From Candidatus Peregrinibacteria bacterium (GTDB taxonomy: Bacteria > Patescibacteriota > Gracilibacteria > UM-FILTER-43-11), in the NCBI GenBank assembly GCA_016932505.1, contig JAFGCT010000006.1, forward strand, positions 1 to 64,000: a stretch of DNA of 64,000 nucleotides, written 5' to 3'. Positions 1 through 8,980 of the stretch are shown piece by piece; position 1 is the first letter of the stretch; each line of letters begins with the position of its first letter. A model generated the notes under the pieces. It was not told the DNA's origin. It searched no databases and worked only from the letters and a program-made list of their open reading frames with translations. The position numbers and the translations under genes are program-made.

Positions 1-32
1 CGGTTAGTCAGGTTCTTGATCTTTTTTCGGCG

Positions 33-68
33 CCACCGGTTTTTTGCATCAAGGCAAAAAATGGGTGG
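33..68. repeat. Hairpin-forming inverted repeat at window edge
   Basis: The arms CCACC and GGTGG (33-37/64-68) and TTTTTTGC/GCAAAAAA (40-47/54-61) pair around a 6-nt loop, with a GG/TG internal mismatch. No coding region was found in 1-280. The structure may belong to a gene or terminator that starts left of the window. Confidence 0.5.
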
Positions 69-280
69 CAAAGGCGATAGCCGTTAGTCATATAAGTTTA
101 TGGCGTTGAGAGTAGGGCTGATTGAATTATCTGATTTATTAGGAATAACTATCCCGTACAAGGATTGTTGTAAGTATTTTGTTAAGTATATAGAAATTAA
201 CCTTTCTACACTTTAGAACCTTGTTTTTTAAAAAAAAAGCTGTAAAATCTAATAGCTAATATTTATTAATAAACTTGATT

Positions 281-1012
281 ATGATTAAAGATAATAGACT
301 ACCGGCTTTTGCTATAGCCCTTTCGATAGTTGCATTAGTAATTTCTCTTTATGTAGTTTTTACAACAATGGCAGCTAGTGATGAAAATGAATTTAATGCA
401 AAGGTTGAAGCTGGGATTGAGGCATATGTTAAAAAGCAACAGGCAGCTGCTCAAGCTGCTCAAGCTGCTCCTGCAGAACCAACTGAACCAGTTGACGTGA
501 GTCTTGATGACGATGCAGTAAAAGGTGATGCTGATGCTCCTGTTACAATCGTTGAATTTTCAGATTTCCAATGTCCATTCTGTAAACGTTATGTAGATCA
601 GACTTATTCTGTAATTAAATCAAAATACATTGATACTGGAAAAGTAAAATATGTATTCCGAGATTACCCTCTTAGTTTCCATGACAATGCAAGAAATGCT
701 GCTATTGCTGCTGAGTGCGTAGGGGAAGAAGGCGGAGATGATGCATACTTCCAATATCATGATGTTCTTTTTGCTAATAATGAGGCTCTTGATGTAGATA
801 GCTTAAAGAGTTATGCATCTGATATGGGTTATGATATTGCTAGTTGTTTAGATAACGAAGATTTTGGCGCTGAAGTGGATGCTGATATGCAGGAAGGTTT
901 GAGCTATGGAGTTCGTGGAACACCTGCATTCTTTATAAATGGTAATTTCATTTCTGGTGCACAGCCTACTGCCGTATTCGAATCTGCAATCGAGGCAGAA
1001 TTAGCTAAATAA
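281..1012 (+). CDS. DsbA-family thiol-disulfide oxidoreductase, membrane anchored
   Basis: This is a thioredoxin-fold disulfide oxidoreductase of the DsbA/BdbD type, expected to act outside the membrane on secreted proteins. An N-terminal hydrophobic segment (about residues 8-30) is followed by an Ala/Gln-rich linker. The fold then begins with GDADAPVTIVEFSDFQCPFC, which carries the CPFC redox motif near residue 100. The cis-Pro loop is seen in VRGTPAFFING. The ATG at 281 is preferred over an in-frame TTG at 275. The next gene encodes a thioredoxin-CcdA fusion, so the two probably form one thiol relay. No SD is visible. Confidence 0.87.
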   Translation: MIKDNRLPAFAIALSIVALVISLYVVFTTMAASDENEFNAKVEAGIEAYVKKQQAAAQAAQAAPAEPTEPVDVSLDDDAVKGDADAPVTIVEFSDFQCPFCKRYVDQTYSVIKSKYIDTGKVKYVFRDYPLSFHDNARNAAIAAECVGEEGGDDAYFQYHDVLFANNEALDVDSLKSYASDMGYDIASCLDNEDFGAEVDADMQEGLSYGVRGTPAFFINGNFISGAQPTAVFESAIEAELAK

Positions 1013-1070
1013 TATTATCGTGTCTAGTGACTCGTAACTCGCGAAACATGAAACATTAAACACGTTCATA

Positions 1071-2396
1071 ATGAAATTCAAAAACTTACTAATCACATTA
1101 ATAATTGGAGTCGTTACGCTTAGCGCGGCGGCTCCTTTTGCTCACCTAATATATAATGTGACTTATTCCGCCGAGGAAGAAATCTTAGTAGAAACAAACG
1201 ATCCAGTTGCCAACGAAATTGCAGAAAATTGTCTTGTTCCAATAACAGAAACAGTACGTATTGAAGTGTTTGAGCGTGAAGATTGCGGACACTGCCGTGA
1301 TGAAAAGGCTTTCCTTAATCAATTACAAAAAGAGAGAGGAGATTTAATAGTAATCTTCCATGACATTGGTGAAGTCGATCACAAAGAGCATTTTATTGAG
1401 TTAACAGAACTTGAAAACATGCCAAAGGTAACTCCGATAACAATAATAGATGGAGTTATTTTGCAGGGATTTGATACAGATAAAACGACCGGACAAAGAA
1501 TTCGTGCGCTAGTTGAAGATGCTAAAGGTAAAACACAATATACATTTCAGGAATTTATTGCAGCTGGTGGAAGTCGCTCAATCGAAGAAACCAATGCCAC
1601 TTGTGATATTGAAGGTGAACTAATTGGATGTGCAGCAGATGCGGTTGATTATTGGGTTACAGTACCACTAATTGGTCCTGTAAATGTTTCAAAATATTCT
1701 CTTCCAATTATTTCTGTAATACTTGGTTTTGTTGATGGTTTCAATCCATGTGCAATGTGGGTGCTTGTGCTCTTCCTTACAATTCTTATGGAAGCTGGTT
1801 CACGAAAGCGAATGTTTCAGATGGCGGGTATTTTTATTTTTGCAGAGGCGGTGATGTATTACTTAATCCTAAATGTATGGATGACTGCATGGGATTTTGT
1901 AGGTATGGATGCGATTGTTACACCGATAGTTGGTATTATTGCAGTTGGAGCAGGTGTATTTTTCCTATATAAATTTTATAAAGAAGACACAGCGTGTAAG
2001 GTGGGAAGTCTTGAATCTAAACGTAAAACTGCAGAAAAAATCAAACAATACGCAACTGGGCCTATGACAATTGTAACAATGTTGGGAATTCTAATGCTTG
2101 CTTTCTCGGTTAATATTATTGAATTTGCTTGTTCTGTTGGAATACCACAAACATTTACCAAAGTACTTGATATAAATTATTTAAGTTGGTCAGGTAAACA
2201 ATTCTATAACGCCATATATATTTTGTTTTACATGATTGACGATTTAATAATATTCGCTCTAGCACTTTATAGTTTTGATAAAATCGGTCTTACAACTCAT
2301 AAGTACACTCGTGCATCTCATCTTATAGGTGGTACGGTTATGGTTATACTTGGGCTTATTCTTCTGACTAATCCTACATTATTGGTATTTGGATAA
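1071..2396 (+). CDS. Thioredoxin-like domain fused to CcdA/DsbD-type transmembrane domain
   Basis: After an N-terminal hydrophobic segment, a thioredoxin/glutaredoxin-like domain carries the redox pair in EREDCGHCRDEKAF (about residues 68-81). The C-terminal half (about 205-440) is strongly hydrophobic with several membrane segments. It contains the sequence GFVDGFNPCAMWVL, typical of the CcdA/DsbD family that moves electrons across the membrane. Its position 58 bp after a DsbA-like gene suggests it keeps that enzyme, or its own lumenal domain, in the needed redox state. The direction of electron flow cannot be told from sequence. Confidence 0.8.
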   Translation: MKFKNLLITLIIGVVTLSAAAPFAHLIYNVTYSAEEEILVETNDPVANEIAENCLVPITETVRIEVFEREDCGHCRDEKAFLNQLQKERGDLIVIFHDIGEVDHKEHFIELTELENMPKVTPITIIDGVILQGFDTDKTTGQRIRALVEDAKGKTQYTFQEFIAAGGSRSIEETNATCDIEGELIGCAADAVDYWVTVPLIGPVNVSKYSLPIISVILGFVDGFNPCAMWVLVLFLTILMEAGSRKRMFQMAGIFIFAEAVMYYLILNVWMTAWDFVGMDAIVTPIVGIIAVGAGVFFLYKFYKEDTACKVGSLESKRKTAEKIKQYATGPMTIVTMLGILMLAFSVNIIEFACSVGIPQTFTKVLDINYLSWSGKQFYNAIYILFYMIDDLIIFALALYSFDKIGLTTHKYTRASHLIGGTVMVILGLILLTNPTLLVFG

Positions 2397-2533
2397 TTGT
2401 CTAGACTGTAATTAATGTGATTGTTTTTTTATGTTTGCGTTTTTTATTATGTGGATTGGAATTACTACAAATACACATCTACACATCCAATCGTACAACG
2501 TTAATCGTACAACGTTAATCGTAATCTAGACAA
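2397..2533. repeat. Spacer with 9-bp inverted ends and 14-bp direct repeats
   Basis: TTGTCTAGA (2397-2405) and its complement (2525-2533) frame a spacer containing two adjacent perfect copies of CGTACAACGTTAAT (2492-2505, 2506-2519). The words GGAATTACTACA and ACGTTAATCG recur near 31.1 kb, and a related inverted block lies at 63582-63647. It may act as the terminator for the thiol-relay genes. Confidence 0.6.
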
Positions 2534-2613
2534 AATACTTTATTTCAAAACATTTTTAGTATAAAATATTTGTACAACCAATTGTCCGATATGCATTAAA
2601 ACAAAAACAAATT

Positions 2614-5600
2614 ATGATTACTCGTTTATTAAAATTTGGTTTACTATCAATTTTCTTCAGTTTTGCTATTAATCTATTCGCACAGAACAGCTATGCAATG
2701 GACTATTCTACGAAAGAAGTCACATTGCAGAATGTAGGTGATGAGATGCTTTCGGAAGTAATTTTTGAAGATAAGGAATTTTATTCTGTATCCGTTCAAC
2801 TAAATGAAGTCATTAATGACTTGCAGGTAGATTTTGGAAAAGGTTGGGAAGATGTCGAAATACACAATGATGGCTTTGGACCTGAGGCACTTTTATTTTC
2901 ATCTCCTACAAACTCAGTCCAATTTAAAAGAAAAAGCGGATCCTCGATAAACATCAAAACTAATATTTTTTATTATGAGCCGGATACAGCCCCTGAAATT
3001 GGAGGACCTGAAGCATTTAACTCATCAAATTTATCGGCTTCAAGTTCGCTTTTAGCAAGGAACTATTCGGTAATAAAAAGAAGTGATTGGGGCGCAGATG
3101 AGACACTTAGATACTGGACACCGGAAATGGAAGAGACTTATAGCAAAAATTCAAGTACTACTAAAACATATGTCGACCCATGTGCGGATATGGAGGCTAA
3201 TTTTACTTCAGAACTTGGGATAAAAAATGTAGTAAATACTAGTCCCGCAGGTGATGAGCTCACTTGGCCACTTCAGTATATGAAGAATGTCTATAAATTT
3301 GTTATTCACCATACAGATTCTGAAATTAGGGATATAAATGGGGATGCGAGAATGGATAGTAGAGATTATGAAGCAATAATACGTGCAATTTATTACTACC
3401 ATGCAATCTCTCGAGGTTGGGGTGACATTGGTTACAACTATCTTATAGATCCTCTTGGTAATATTTATGAAGGCAGATATGGTGGAGATAATGTAATTGG
3501 CGCACACGCTCTTTGTTACAACAACGGTACAATAGGTATCGCTATAATTGGCAATTATCAAACTGAAAACGTTCCTGAGCCAGCTCAGCAAGCTTTGATT
3601 TCCTTGATAGCAAGTCGTGCAAAAATTTATAGAATTGACCCAAAAGGAACATCGAATATTAGAGGTGATAATTTACCTAATATAATCGGACACAGAGACG
3701 TTAGAGCAACTTCTTGCCCAGGTGCGAAACTTTATGCACTCCTCCCAAAAATTAGAGAACGCGCAGCTTTATCACTTAATAGTGGCGCATTTAGTGAGGG
3801 GGATTTACAGCCTGGTTCACTAGATTATGATGCACAGTCTTTAGTCGATTTTAGAAATGTAATTCTTGAGCCTAATGAAAGGAAGGAAATCAAAATTCAA
3901 TTTAAGAATATCGGGAAGAAAACTTGGGACAATAACACTTGGTTACACGTTGCATTGAATAATGATCCAGATGGTCGCATAGTTCCTGTAATTGAAGACA
4001 AGGCTTTTGTAGCCGCGGACATGCAGGAGCGTTCAGTTGGCCCAGGAAAAATCGGTACTTTTATAGTTCAAATTGAAGGTGGATATAAACCGGGAAAATT
4101 TACTTTCGAAGTCGCACCTGTAGTAAATGGTCGATATAAAGTATCTCGTTCATCTGTTGATATAGGATTTACAGTAACCGAACCCGATTTTAGTTATCAG
4201 GTAGTCGACAAAGATCTTCCATCCGGAATAGTATTTCAGGGGCAGAAAATAAATGCTTGGGTAGAGCTTAAAAATACAGGAAACATAACATGGAGGAACT
4301 ACGGTGATAATCAAATTACACTTGGAACATCTGGACCGAAAGACAGGAAAAGTTTATTTGTATCGCAAAATCCAGCTCGCATAGGTTATCTTCTTGAAAG
4401 TGAAGTGTTACCTGGGGAAACTGGTCGTTTTATTCTGGATCTTGAGGTGCCGACCGGAAAAAGCGGTATAATGGTAGAACAATTTATTCCTGTTATAGAA
4501 AGAGTGCGATGGCTTGAGGATAAAGCTTTAGGTTTCAAGGTCACTGTTAAACAGCCAGTACACCTTGCCAGAGTCCAAAAGCTTAATACTGTAAATCAGC
4601 TGAATCCGGGTGAGATGAAAAGGGTTGAATTATCAATGAAAAATGCAGGTGACTTAGCGTGGTATCCGGACAACATGCAAGTAACTCTTCTTGGGCGAGG
4701 AATAAAAGTATTTAAAAATAAATTAGTACCAGATGAACCTGTAAAACCAGGTGAAACGGTAAAATTCAGCTTTTGGGTACAGGCACCGTATGAAGAAGGA
4801 AGACAAAGTATTTTTCTGCGGGCAAAGTTTAATAAAATTGCCATAAGAGGAGGTGTAGTCCGCTATGTAATAAATGTTCCAAAGCCGAATTTGCGTGCTC
4901 AGCTTGTGGATCAGGGTGATAATTACGTTACCCTAAGACCGAATGAGGAAAAAAGCATTACTGTGAAATTCAAGAATATTGGTAATGTTGAATGGAATAA
5001 AAAAGGTTCTAATGCTATTCACCTTGGAACTGCAAAGCCAAACGATCGCTTAAGTAAGTTTGTTATTGAAGATGATTGGTACAATAAATTCAGACCTGCG
5101 GTTATGAATGAAGATACAGTTTTACCAGGAGAAACAGGCTCATTCACATTTAAAATTAGCAACTCTGAACGTGGTATATTCGGAGAATCTTTCCAGCTTG
5201 TACTTGAAGATATCGGCTGGGTTACAGGTAGTGATGTTAGATGGGTATTTAAAGTGAGTGGCGACCCCGTTAAATCTAGCAGTAAGTCAAATTCAGATGC
5301 AGATCTTAATAAAAAGAAAGCTGAAGCAGCTTTACAAAATAAAGTTTCAACAACCACCACAAAAACTACAACCACAAAATCCGTAGTGCCTACGGCATCT
5401 GCAGACACTCAAGAAATTACTCAACAAGTTACAGAACGTCCATTCAGAGTTCGCCTTTCTTACTCTGATGCAAATTCAGAAATCACCTCAAATAAAGATT
5501 TCAAAGTACTAGATAGTAACAATAATGAATTATTTTCAGTTTCATCGGGTAACAAGATTTCATTAAGACAAATGAGTAACAATATCCACGCACAGCTAGG

Positions 5601-6288
5601 GAGTGTCGTAAAAAGTGATGATGTTCTACGCTTTGTACCTGAAGCAGATGGAATAATGGAAATATCAACTTGGGAAAATAGACCTGCATGGAATAAAGAA
5701 TTAAACGACAATCAGTTCAGAGGAATCGTAGAGGCACGTGTAATTAATAACCAGGTTGCCTACATAAATGAACTGCCTTTGGAAGATTATATTAAAGGAC
5801 TAGGAGAAGTATCAAATGATTCCCCGTTGGAAAAACAGAAAACAATTGCAGTACTTGCAAGAACCTATGCTAGCTTCTATATGCTTGAAGAAAACCGCAA
5901 GTTCCCAGGAATGCCATACGATGGCAGTGATGACCCTGAAATTTTCCAAAAATATCTTGGTTATGGAATGGAAAAGAGGTCACCAAATTTTGTTGGCGCA
6001 GCAGCTTTAACAAAAAATGAAATAGTTACTTACAATGGCAAGCTCGTAAAAACTCCTTACTTTAATCAAAGTGAAGGCCGAACACTTTCCGCGGAAGAAG
6101 TCTGGGGATGGAAGGATACCCCTTACTTAAAATCAGTACCTGACCCATGGTGTGTGGGACGTGTTAAACGTGGTCATGGAGTAGGTTTAAGTGGTTTTGG
6201 CGCTACCGCTCAAGCTAACGAAGGGAAGAATTACATCGAAATAATCAAATACTATTTTACAGGGGTTGAGGTTGAAAAATTAAAATAA
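2614..6288 (+). CDS. Secreted peptidoglycan hydrolase: amidase_2/PGRP + Ig-like repeats + SpoIID domain
   Basis: The 1224-residue protein starts with a signal peptide (about residues 1-28). A zinc-amidase/PGRP domain spans about 155-390, with VIKRSDWGA, FVIHHTDS, GDIGYNYLID and GHRDVRATSCPG supplying the usual His and Cys ligands. Four or five tandem beta-rich repeats follow (about 405-900). Each has a core like FKNIGxxxW and LPGETG, resembling the Trp-centred domains seen on CPR cell-surface proteins. After a Ser/Thr/Lys linker, the last 260 residues match SpoIID/LytB (LPLEDYIKGLGEVSND, ARTYASFY, FNQSEGRT, GHGVGLSGFGA). The protein may thus cut both the stem peptide bond and glycan strands. 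The gene stands alone. Confidence 0.9.
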   Translation: MITRLLKFGLLSIFFSFAINLFAQNSYAMDYSTKEVTLQNVGDEMLSEVIFEDKEFYSVSVQLNEVINDLQVDFGKGWEDVEIHNDGFGPEALLFSSPTNSVQFKRKSGSSINIKTNIFYYEPDTAPEIGGPEAFNSSNLSASSSLLARNYSVIKRSDWGADETLRYWTPEMEETYSKNSSTTKTYVDPCADMEANFTSELGIKNVVNTSPAGDELTWPLQYMKNVYKFVIHHTDSEIRDINGDARMDSRDYEAIIRAIYYYHAISRGWGDIGYNYLIDPLGNIYEGRYGGDNVIGAHALCYNNGTIGIAIIGNYQTENVPEPAQQALISLIASRAKIYRIDPKGTSNIRGDNLPNIIGHRDVRATSCPGAKLYALLPKIRERAALSLNSGAFSEGDLQPGSLDYDAQSLVDFRNVILEPNERKEIKIQFKNIGKKTWDNNTWLHVALNNDPDGRIVPVIEDKAFVAADMQERSVGPGKIGTFIVQIEGGYKPGKFTFEVAPVVNGRYKVSRSSVDIGFTVTEPDFSYQVVDKDLPSGIVFQGQKINAWVELKNTGNITWRNYGDNQITLGTSGPKDRKSLFVSQNPARIGYLLESEVLPGETGRFILDLEVPTGKSGIMVEQFIPVIERVRWLEDKALGFKVTVKQPVHLARVQKLNTVNQLNPGEMKRVELSMKNAGDLAWYPDNMQVTLLGRGIKVFKNKLVPDEPVKPGETVKFSFWVQAPYEEGRQSIFLRAKFNKIAIRGGVVRYVINVPKPNLRAQLVDQGDNYVTLRPNEEKSITVKFKNIGNVEWNKKGSNAIHLGTAKPNDRLSKFVIEDDWYNKFRPAVMNEDTVLPGETGSFTFKISNSERGIFGESFQLVLEDIGWVTGSDVRWVFKVSGDPVKSSSKSNSDADLNKKKAEAALQNKVSTTTTKTTTTKSVVPTASADTQEITQQVTERPFRVRLSYSDANSEITSNKDFKVLDSNNNELFSVSSGNKISLRQMSNNIHAQLGSVVKSDDVLRFVPEADGIMEISTWENRPAWNKELNDNQFRGIVEARVINNQVAYINELPLEDYIKGLGEVSNDSPLEKQKTIAVLARTYASFYMLEENRKFPGMPYDGSDDPEIFQKYLGYGMEKRSPNFVGAAALTKNEIVTYNGKLVKTPYFNQSEGRTLSAEEVWGWKDTPYLKSVPDPWCVGRVKRGHGVGLSGFGATAQANEGKNYIEIIKYYFTGVEVEKLK

Positions 6289-6381
6289 TTGCAGTTTGAA
6301 ATTGAGAATTTAAAATTGTAAATATTTTGATATTTGTGTTATATTAGCTCTCCTAGTGCTCTTTAACATATTAATTTTTTG

Positions 6382-6429
6382 AAACGAGGAATATAGTAAA
6401 TAATTTTTTGTTTATCGCATTCCTCGTTT
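6382..6429 (+). promoter_or_regulatory. Leader hairpin upstream of the 6487 operon
   Basis: AAACGAGGAAT (6382-6392) pairs perfectly with ATTCCTCGTTT (6419-6429), and the loop can pair further (AAATAA with TTTAT). A second small hairpin (TTCCAC/GTGGAA, about 6448-6463) lies just before the SD-like GGAGAAAG and the ATG at 6487. Confidence 0.55.
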
Positions 6430-6486
6430 GATTTTATAAACATTGCATTTCCACAACCGTGGAATGTATAAAAATGGAGAAAGAAA

Positions 6487-7245
6487 ATGAAAGCATCAGA
6501 GATCCAGGGAGCACAACCAAGTGTTGAACTCTTGGTATTGTTACAATGGTTAAACGATGACGTGGCTGATTTGCCGGAATTCGAATTCAAAATCAGACCA
6601 CCAAAAAGCGGAACACTTTCCAGTGTTCTTGCACAATGTTCATCGGACATCCACATGTTAATCGTAGCAGAGGACTCGGTCGACGTACCAACAAGAAAGA
6701 TTCTTTCAAGAGGACTGCTATTGGGCGGCGTATTTTACGTTCCCAGTTATATCGTGAAAGAAGATTTTGGTCTCAATGGGCACTTAAGTGATCACGAAGT
6801 CAAAACAGTACTTCTGTACGGATTCTCCGATTCAATAACAGTTACTACTGTATCCAGGTTCAATGAAGCAAATGGTCCTTTCGAAGAAGAACTCCGACGG
6901 CATATGACTTCCTCAACTGAAGATAAGCTCCTAAAGGGTAAACCGAAGACTCCTTACGCCTGTGCTGTAATCTACAGAAGCAAGTACGTTCCCAGTCAGG
7001 CAGGAGAAATGGTAGAGCGGGTTTATCTCAGTAATCCGGTTGATACATTTCTTGCAAAAAATGCACTTAAGATTGAGGTTCCAAATCCGAAATCGAAAAC
7101 AGACGGCATTCCATACCTCCGACAATACTACATTATGCCAGGTGGTCTTTGGGGTGATCTGTTGGGAACATTTTCGGATGCTCAAAAAGCTCAAACTGCA
7201 CCTAGAATAGCGAATCGATCGCTGGAAATCGTTGCTCAGCTCTAA
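6487..7245 (+). CDS. Hypothetical protein, paralogue of the next gene
   Basis: I do not recognise this 252-residue soluble protein. It has no signal peptide or membrane segment. Its first 110 residues align with the neighbouring 7288 product: LLVLLQWL with NVLLYGW, GVFYVPSYIVKEDFGL with RLYILPSSCLQQNFGL, and VKTVLLYGF with EKTILICGF. The two genes are therefore tandem duplicates that have diverged. The start has a purine-rich SD (GGAGAAAG), and the base composition looks more GC-rich than the flanking genes. It is the first gene of a three-gene unit ending at the terminator near 8030. Confidence 0.72.
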   Translation: MKASEIQGAQPSVELLVLLQWLNDDVADLPEFEFKIRPPKSGTLSSVLAQCSSDIHMLIVAEDSVDVPTRKILSRGLLLGGVFYVPSYIVKEDFGLNGHLSDHEVKTVLLYGFSDSITVTTVSRFNEANGPFEEELRRHMTSSTEDKLLKGKPKTPYACAVIYRSKYVPSQAGEMVERVYLSNPVDTFLAKNALKIEVPNPKSKTDGIPYLRQYYIMPGGLWGDLLGTFSDAQKAQTAPRIANRSLEIVAQL

Positions 7246-7287
7246 ACCACACCCCATAATCCAAGGGGGATTAAGGAAGAAAGGAAA

Positions 7288-7922
7288 ATGTTATATCGAG
7301 TTATAGGTCCAAAAGGTAGTCAGAGGATGGAAGTAAGTGTCATCGGTGATCCGCGTCTCAAAAAAAGAGCTGTGGTAAATGTTCTTTTGTACGGTTGGAA
7401 GAGAGCTCCGAAGCTCGATTTCATTTTCGTAAAAAGCAAATCGCATCCGTTTGTCGAATGGATACAGCAGTATTCCGGAAAAATCGGATTCGCAATTCTC
7501 AGTTACCATTTCCCATCCAGAGAAGAACAGAACGTCTTTTTAAAAAAGGCGCGTATCTGAGTGCTGAAAGGCTCTATATACTGCCTTCTTCTTGCCTTCA
7601 GCAGAATTTCGGACTGGAATCCCCTGAAAAAGGAAATGAGAAAACGATTCTAATATGCGGGTTTGAGGATGAGACAGATCCTGAAATCAATCTGATACCC
7701 AAGACTATCGCAGACGGTACTTTCCCGGAAGTCATAGCAGAATCTGACGGTTCATATTTTATGGCTATCGTCAGAAATAGAGGGTTAGTATTAGAGTCCG
7801 GACTGCCTGATAATGACACGCGGGAAGACCTTGCCAGTGATCAAGGTGTAGTCTTCATGAGGCTCAAAAAAAACAGTCCGATTATTCACGTGGTTCCATT
7901 AATGAAGAAGGGGGATTGTTAA
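7288..7922 (+). CDS. Hypothetical protein read through a -1 frameshift (about 211 aa)
   Basis: The frame opened by ATG 7288 (SD AAGGAAGAAAGG) stops at TGA 7558-7560, but the -1 frame continues open to 7922. Joining them at A AAA AAG (7542-7548) gives about 87 + 124 residues. Homology to the upstream paralogue (6487) runs straight across the join (FLKK-GAYLSAERLYILPS against ILSRGLLLGGVFYVPS), so both parts belong to one gene. The shift may be programmed, a real mutation, or a homopolymer sequencing error. The gene end overlaps the next ATG (TAATG). Function is unknown. Confidence 0.65.
7542..7603 (+). promoter_or_regulatory. Candidate -1 ribosomal frameshift signal
   Basis: The heptamer A AAA AAG is in the correct zero frame (TTA AAA AAG) and is preceded by an overlapping T TTA AAA. 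The zero-frame TGA lies 10 nt downstream. A stem of 10 pairs with one bulged A follows (TGCTGAA-GGC at 7562-7572 with GCCTTCAGCA at 7594-7603), 13 nt after the heptamer and with a 21-nt loop. A AAA AAG is the known slippery sequence of E. coli dnaX. The spacer here is longer than in dnaX, and an upstream stimulatory SD is weak at best. Confidence 0.5.
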
Positions 7923-7978
7923 TGAAAGGCAGCAGACAAATCAAACGAAGGGTAAGCAGGCGTCAAACGCTTGTTTAA
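7922..7978 (+). CDS. 18-residue basic peptide, translationally coupled
   Basis: The ATG shares its A with the TAA stop of the frameshifted gene (TAATG), with an AGGGGGA SD upstream. The peptide MKGSRQIKRRVSRRQTLV is strongly basic. Its stop is immediately followed by the operon terminator. It could be a real small protein or a by-product of read-through; no family is recognised. Confidence 0.4.
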   Translation: MKGSRQIKRRVSRRQTLV

Positions 7979-8034
7979 AGGGGTGGTTCAAATATGTTGT
8001 CGCATACGCGCAACCGAGCCACCCCTCCTTTTTA
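7979..8034 (+). terminator. GC-rich terminator of the 6487-7978 operon
   Basis: AGGGGTGG (7979-7986) pairs with CCACCCCT (8019-8026), followed shortly by TTTTT. An inner GTTG/CAAC pairing is possible. The same style of G-rich/C-rich stem ends the 56.8 and 57.3 kb mini-genes. Confidence 0.8.
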
Positions 8035-8040
8035 ATTATT

Positions 8041-8199
8041 CTAAAAAAAATGAGACAGAGATTTTCTGACTTCCCCCATTGTTCTCCCTAATTCATCTGA
8101 AGGAAAAATACCCAATTTTTTTAAAAGTTTTGGGTCAGTTTCACCAAGCAAATCTGATTCAGTATGGTATTTAAATGGATTTTCTTTCTCTTCATCCAT
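8041..8199 (-). CDS. Small hypothetical protein, 52 aa
   Basis: A short acidic, soluble open frame starts MDEEKENPFKYHTESDLLGE and ends HFF. Codon use is AT-rich like the main gene set, and the frame fills the gap between the 6487 operon terminator and tsaB. There is no SD and no recognised domain. Confidence 0.45.
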   Translation of the reverse strand: MDEEKENPFKYHTESDLLGETDPKLLKKLGIFPSDELGRTMGEVRKSLSHFF

Positions 8200-8261
8200 A
8201 TTAATAATTTCTTAACTTCTTTTATTTAGTGTAGAATTACTGCAGTAATAAAGCAAATTTT

Positions 8262-8855
8262 ATGTTTCTTTGTATCGATACAACAACATCGGAATCCGGA
8301 ATCACCTTAACTGGATATGGTTATTTACCACTAGATCCACAATACGCATCTGAAGAAATAATTCAAACAATCGATAAACTTATAAAAAAAGCAGGGATTG
8401 AGCTTTCTCAAATAGAAGGTGTATATGTAATAAAAGGCCCAGGTAGTTTTACAGGTCTTCGTGTAGGAATAGCAGTCGCCAACCAATTCTCTCATCAGCT
8501 TAAAATACCAATCATAGGTCTTAAAACTGATGAATGGTGGAAAAATAAAACGGATGAGGAGGATTTTGTATATCTACAAACCATGAATAAATCTGAAATT
8601 TATATGGATGGCAAAATAATTCCGATTGAGAATTTATCAGGTGATAAAAAATGGATAGGTCAGTTATCTGAAAACCATTTATCAAAATTGCCGTCAGGCT
8701 TTACACAAATAACCAACCTCCTATCACCTGAAGAGACTTGGAACAAGGTAGCTCTAAAAACCATAAGCTCAAAGCTTAAAGCTTATGAACTCGTGGAACC
8801 TTATTACGGAAAGGAACCGATGATTACTAAGAGTAAAAAGAAGCTTTCTATTTAA
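8262..8855 (+). CDS. tsaB: tRNA threonylcarbamoyladenosine biosynthesis protein TsaB
   Basis: TsaB (YeaZ) is the non-catalytic partner that dimerises with TsaD for t6A37 modification of ANN-decoding tRNAs. The N-terminal FLCIDTTTSESGITL and the hallmark GVYVIKGPGSFTGLRVGIA (about residues 55-75) are typical. The C-terminal half is divergent, as usual for the family. At 197 aa it is slightly shorter than E. coli TsaB. TsaD and TsaE are not in the window. A short leader without SD precedes the ATG. Confidence 0.9.
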   Translation: MFLCIDTTTSESGITLTGYGYLPLDPQYASEEIIQTIDKLIKKAGIELSQIEGVYVIKGPGSFTGLRVGIAVANQFSHQLKIPIIGLKTDEWWKNKTDEEDFVYLQTMNKSEIYMDGKIIPIENLSGDKKWIGQLSENHLSKLPSGFTQITNLLSPEETWNKVALKTISSKLKAYELVEPYYGKEPMITKSKKKLSI

Positions 8856-8912
8856 AAGGTTTTTTGAATCACACTGGTTGTTCGAAATGAAAAATATCAA
8901 CTATAGACAATC

Positions 8913-8971
8913 GTCATTTTGACTAACCCCGAGCAGAGTCTTAGGGGCACGGAGAAGACCATAAAAATGAC
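8913..8971. repeat. Intergenic hairpin (GTCATTTT/AAAATGAC)
   Basis: GTCATTTT (8913-8920) pairs with AAAATGAC (8964-8971), and CCCC (8927-8930) pairs with GGGG (8944-8947) inside. It lies between convergent tsaB and the HhH gene and probably terminates both. Confidence 0.5.
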
Positions 8972-8980
8972 TGTCTCTAA

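Noticed and set aside
7395..7560. Independent start for the second part of the frameshifted gene
   Set aside because: No SD at that start, and the paralogue alignment requires the first frame to be joined at 7542-7548.
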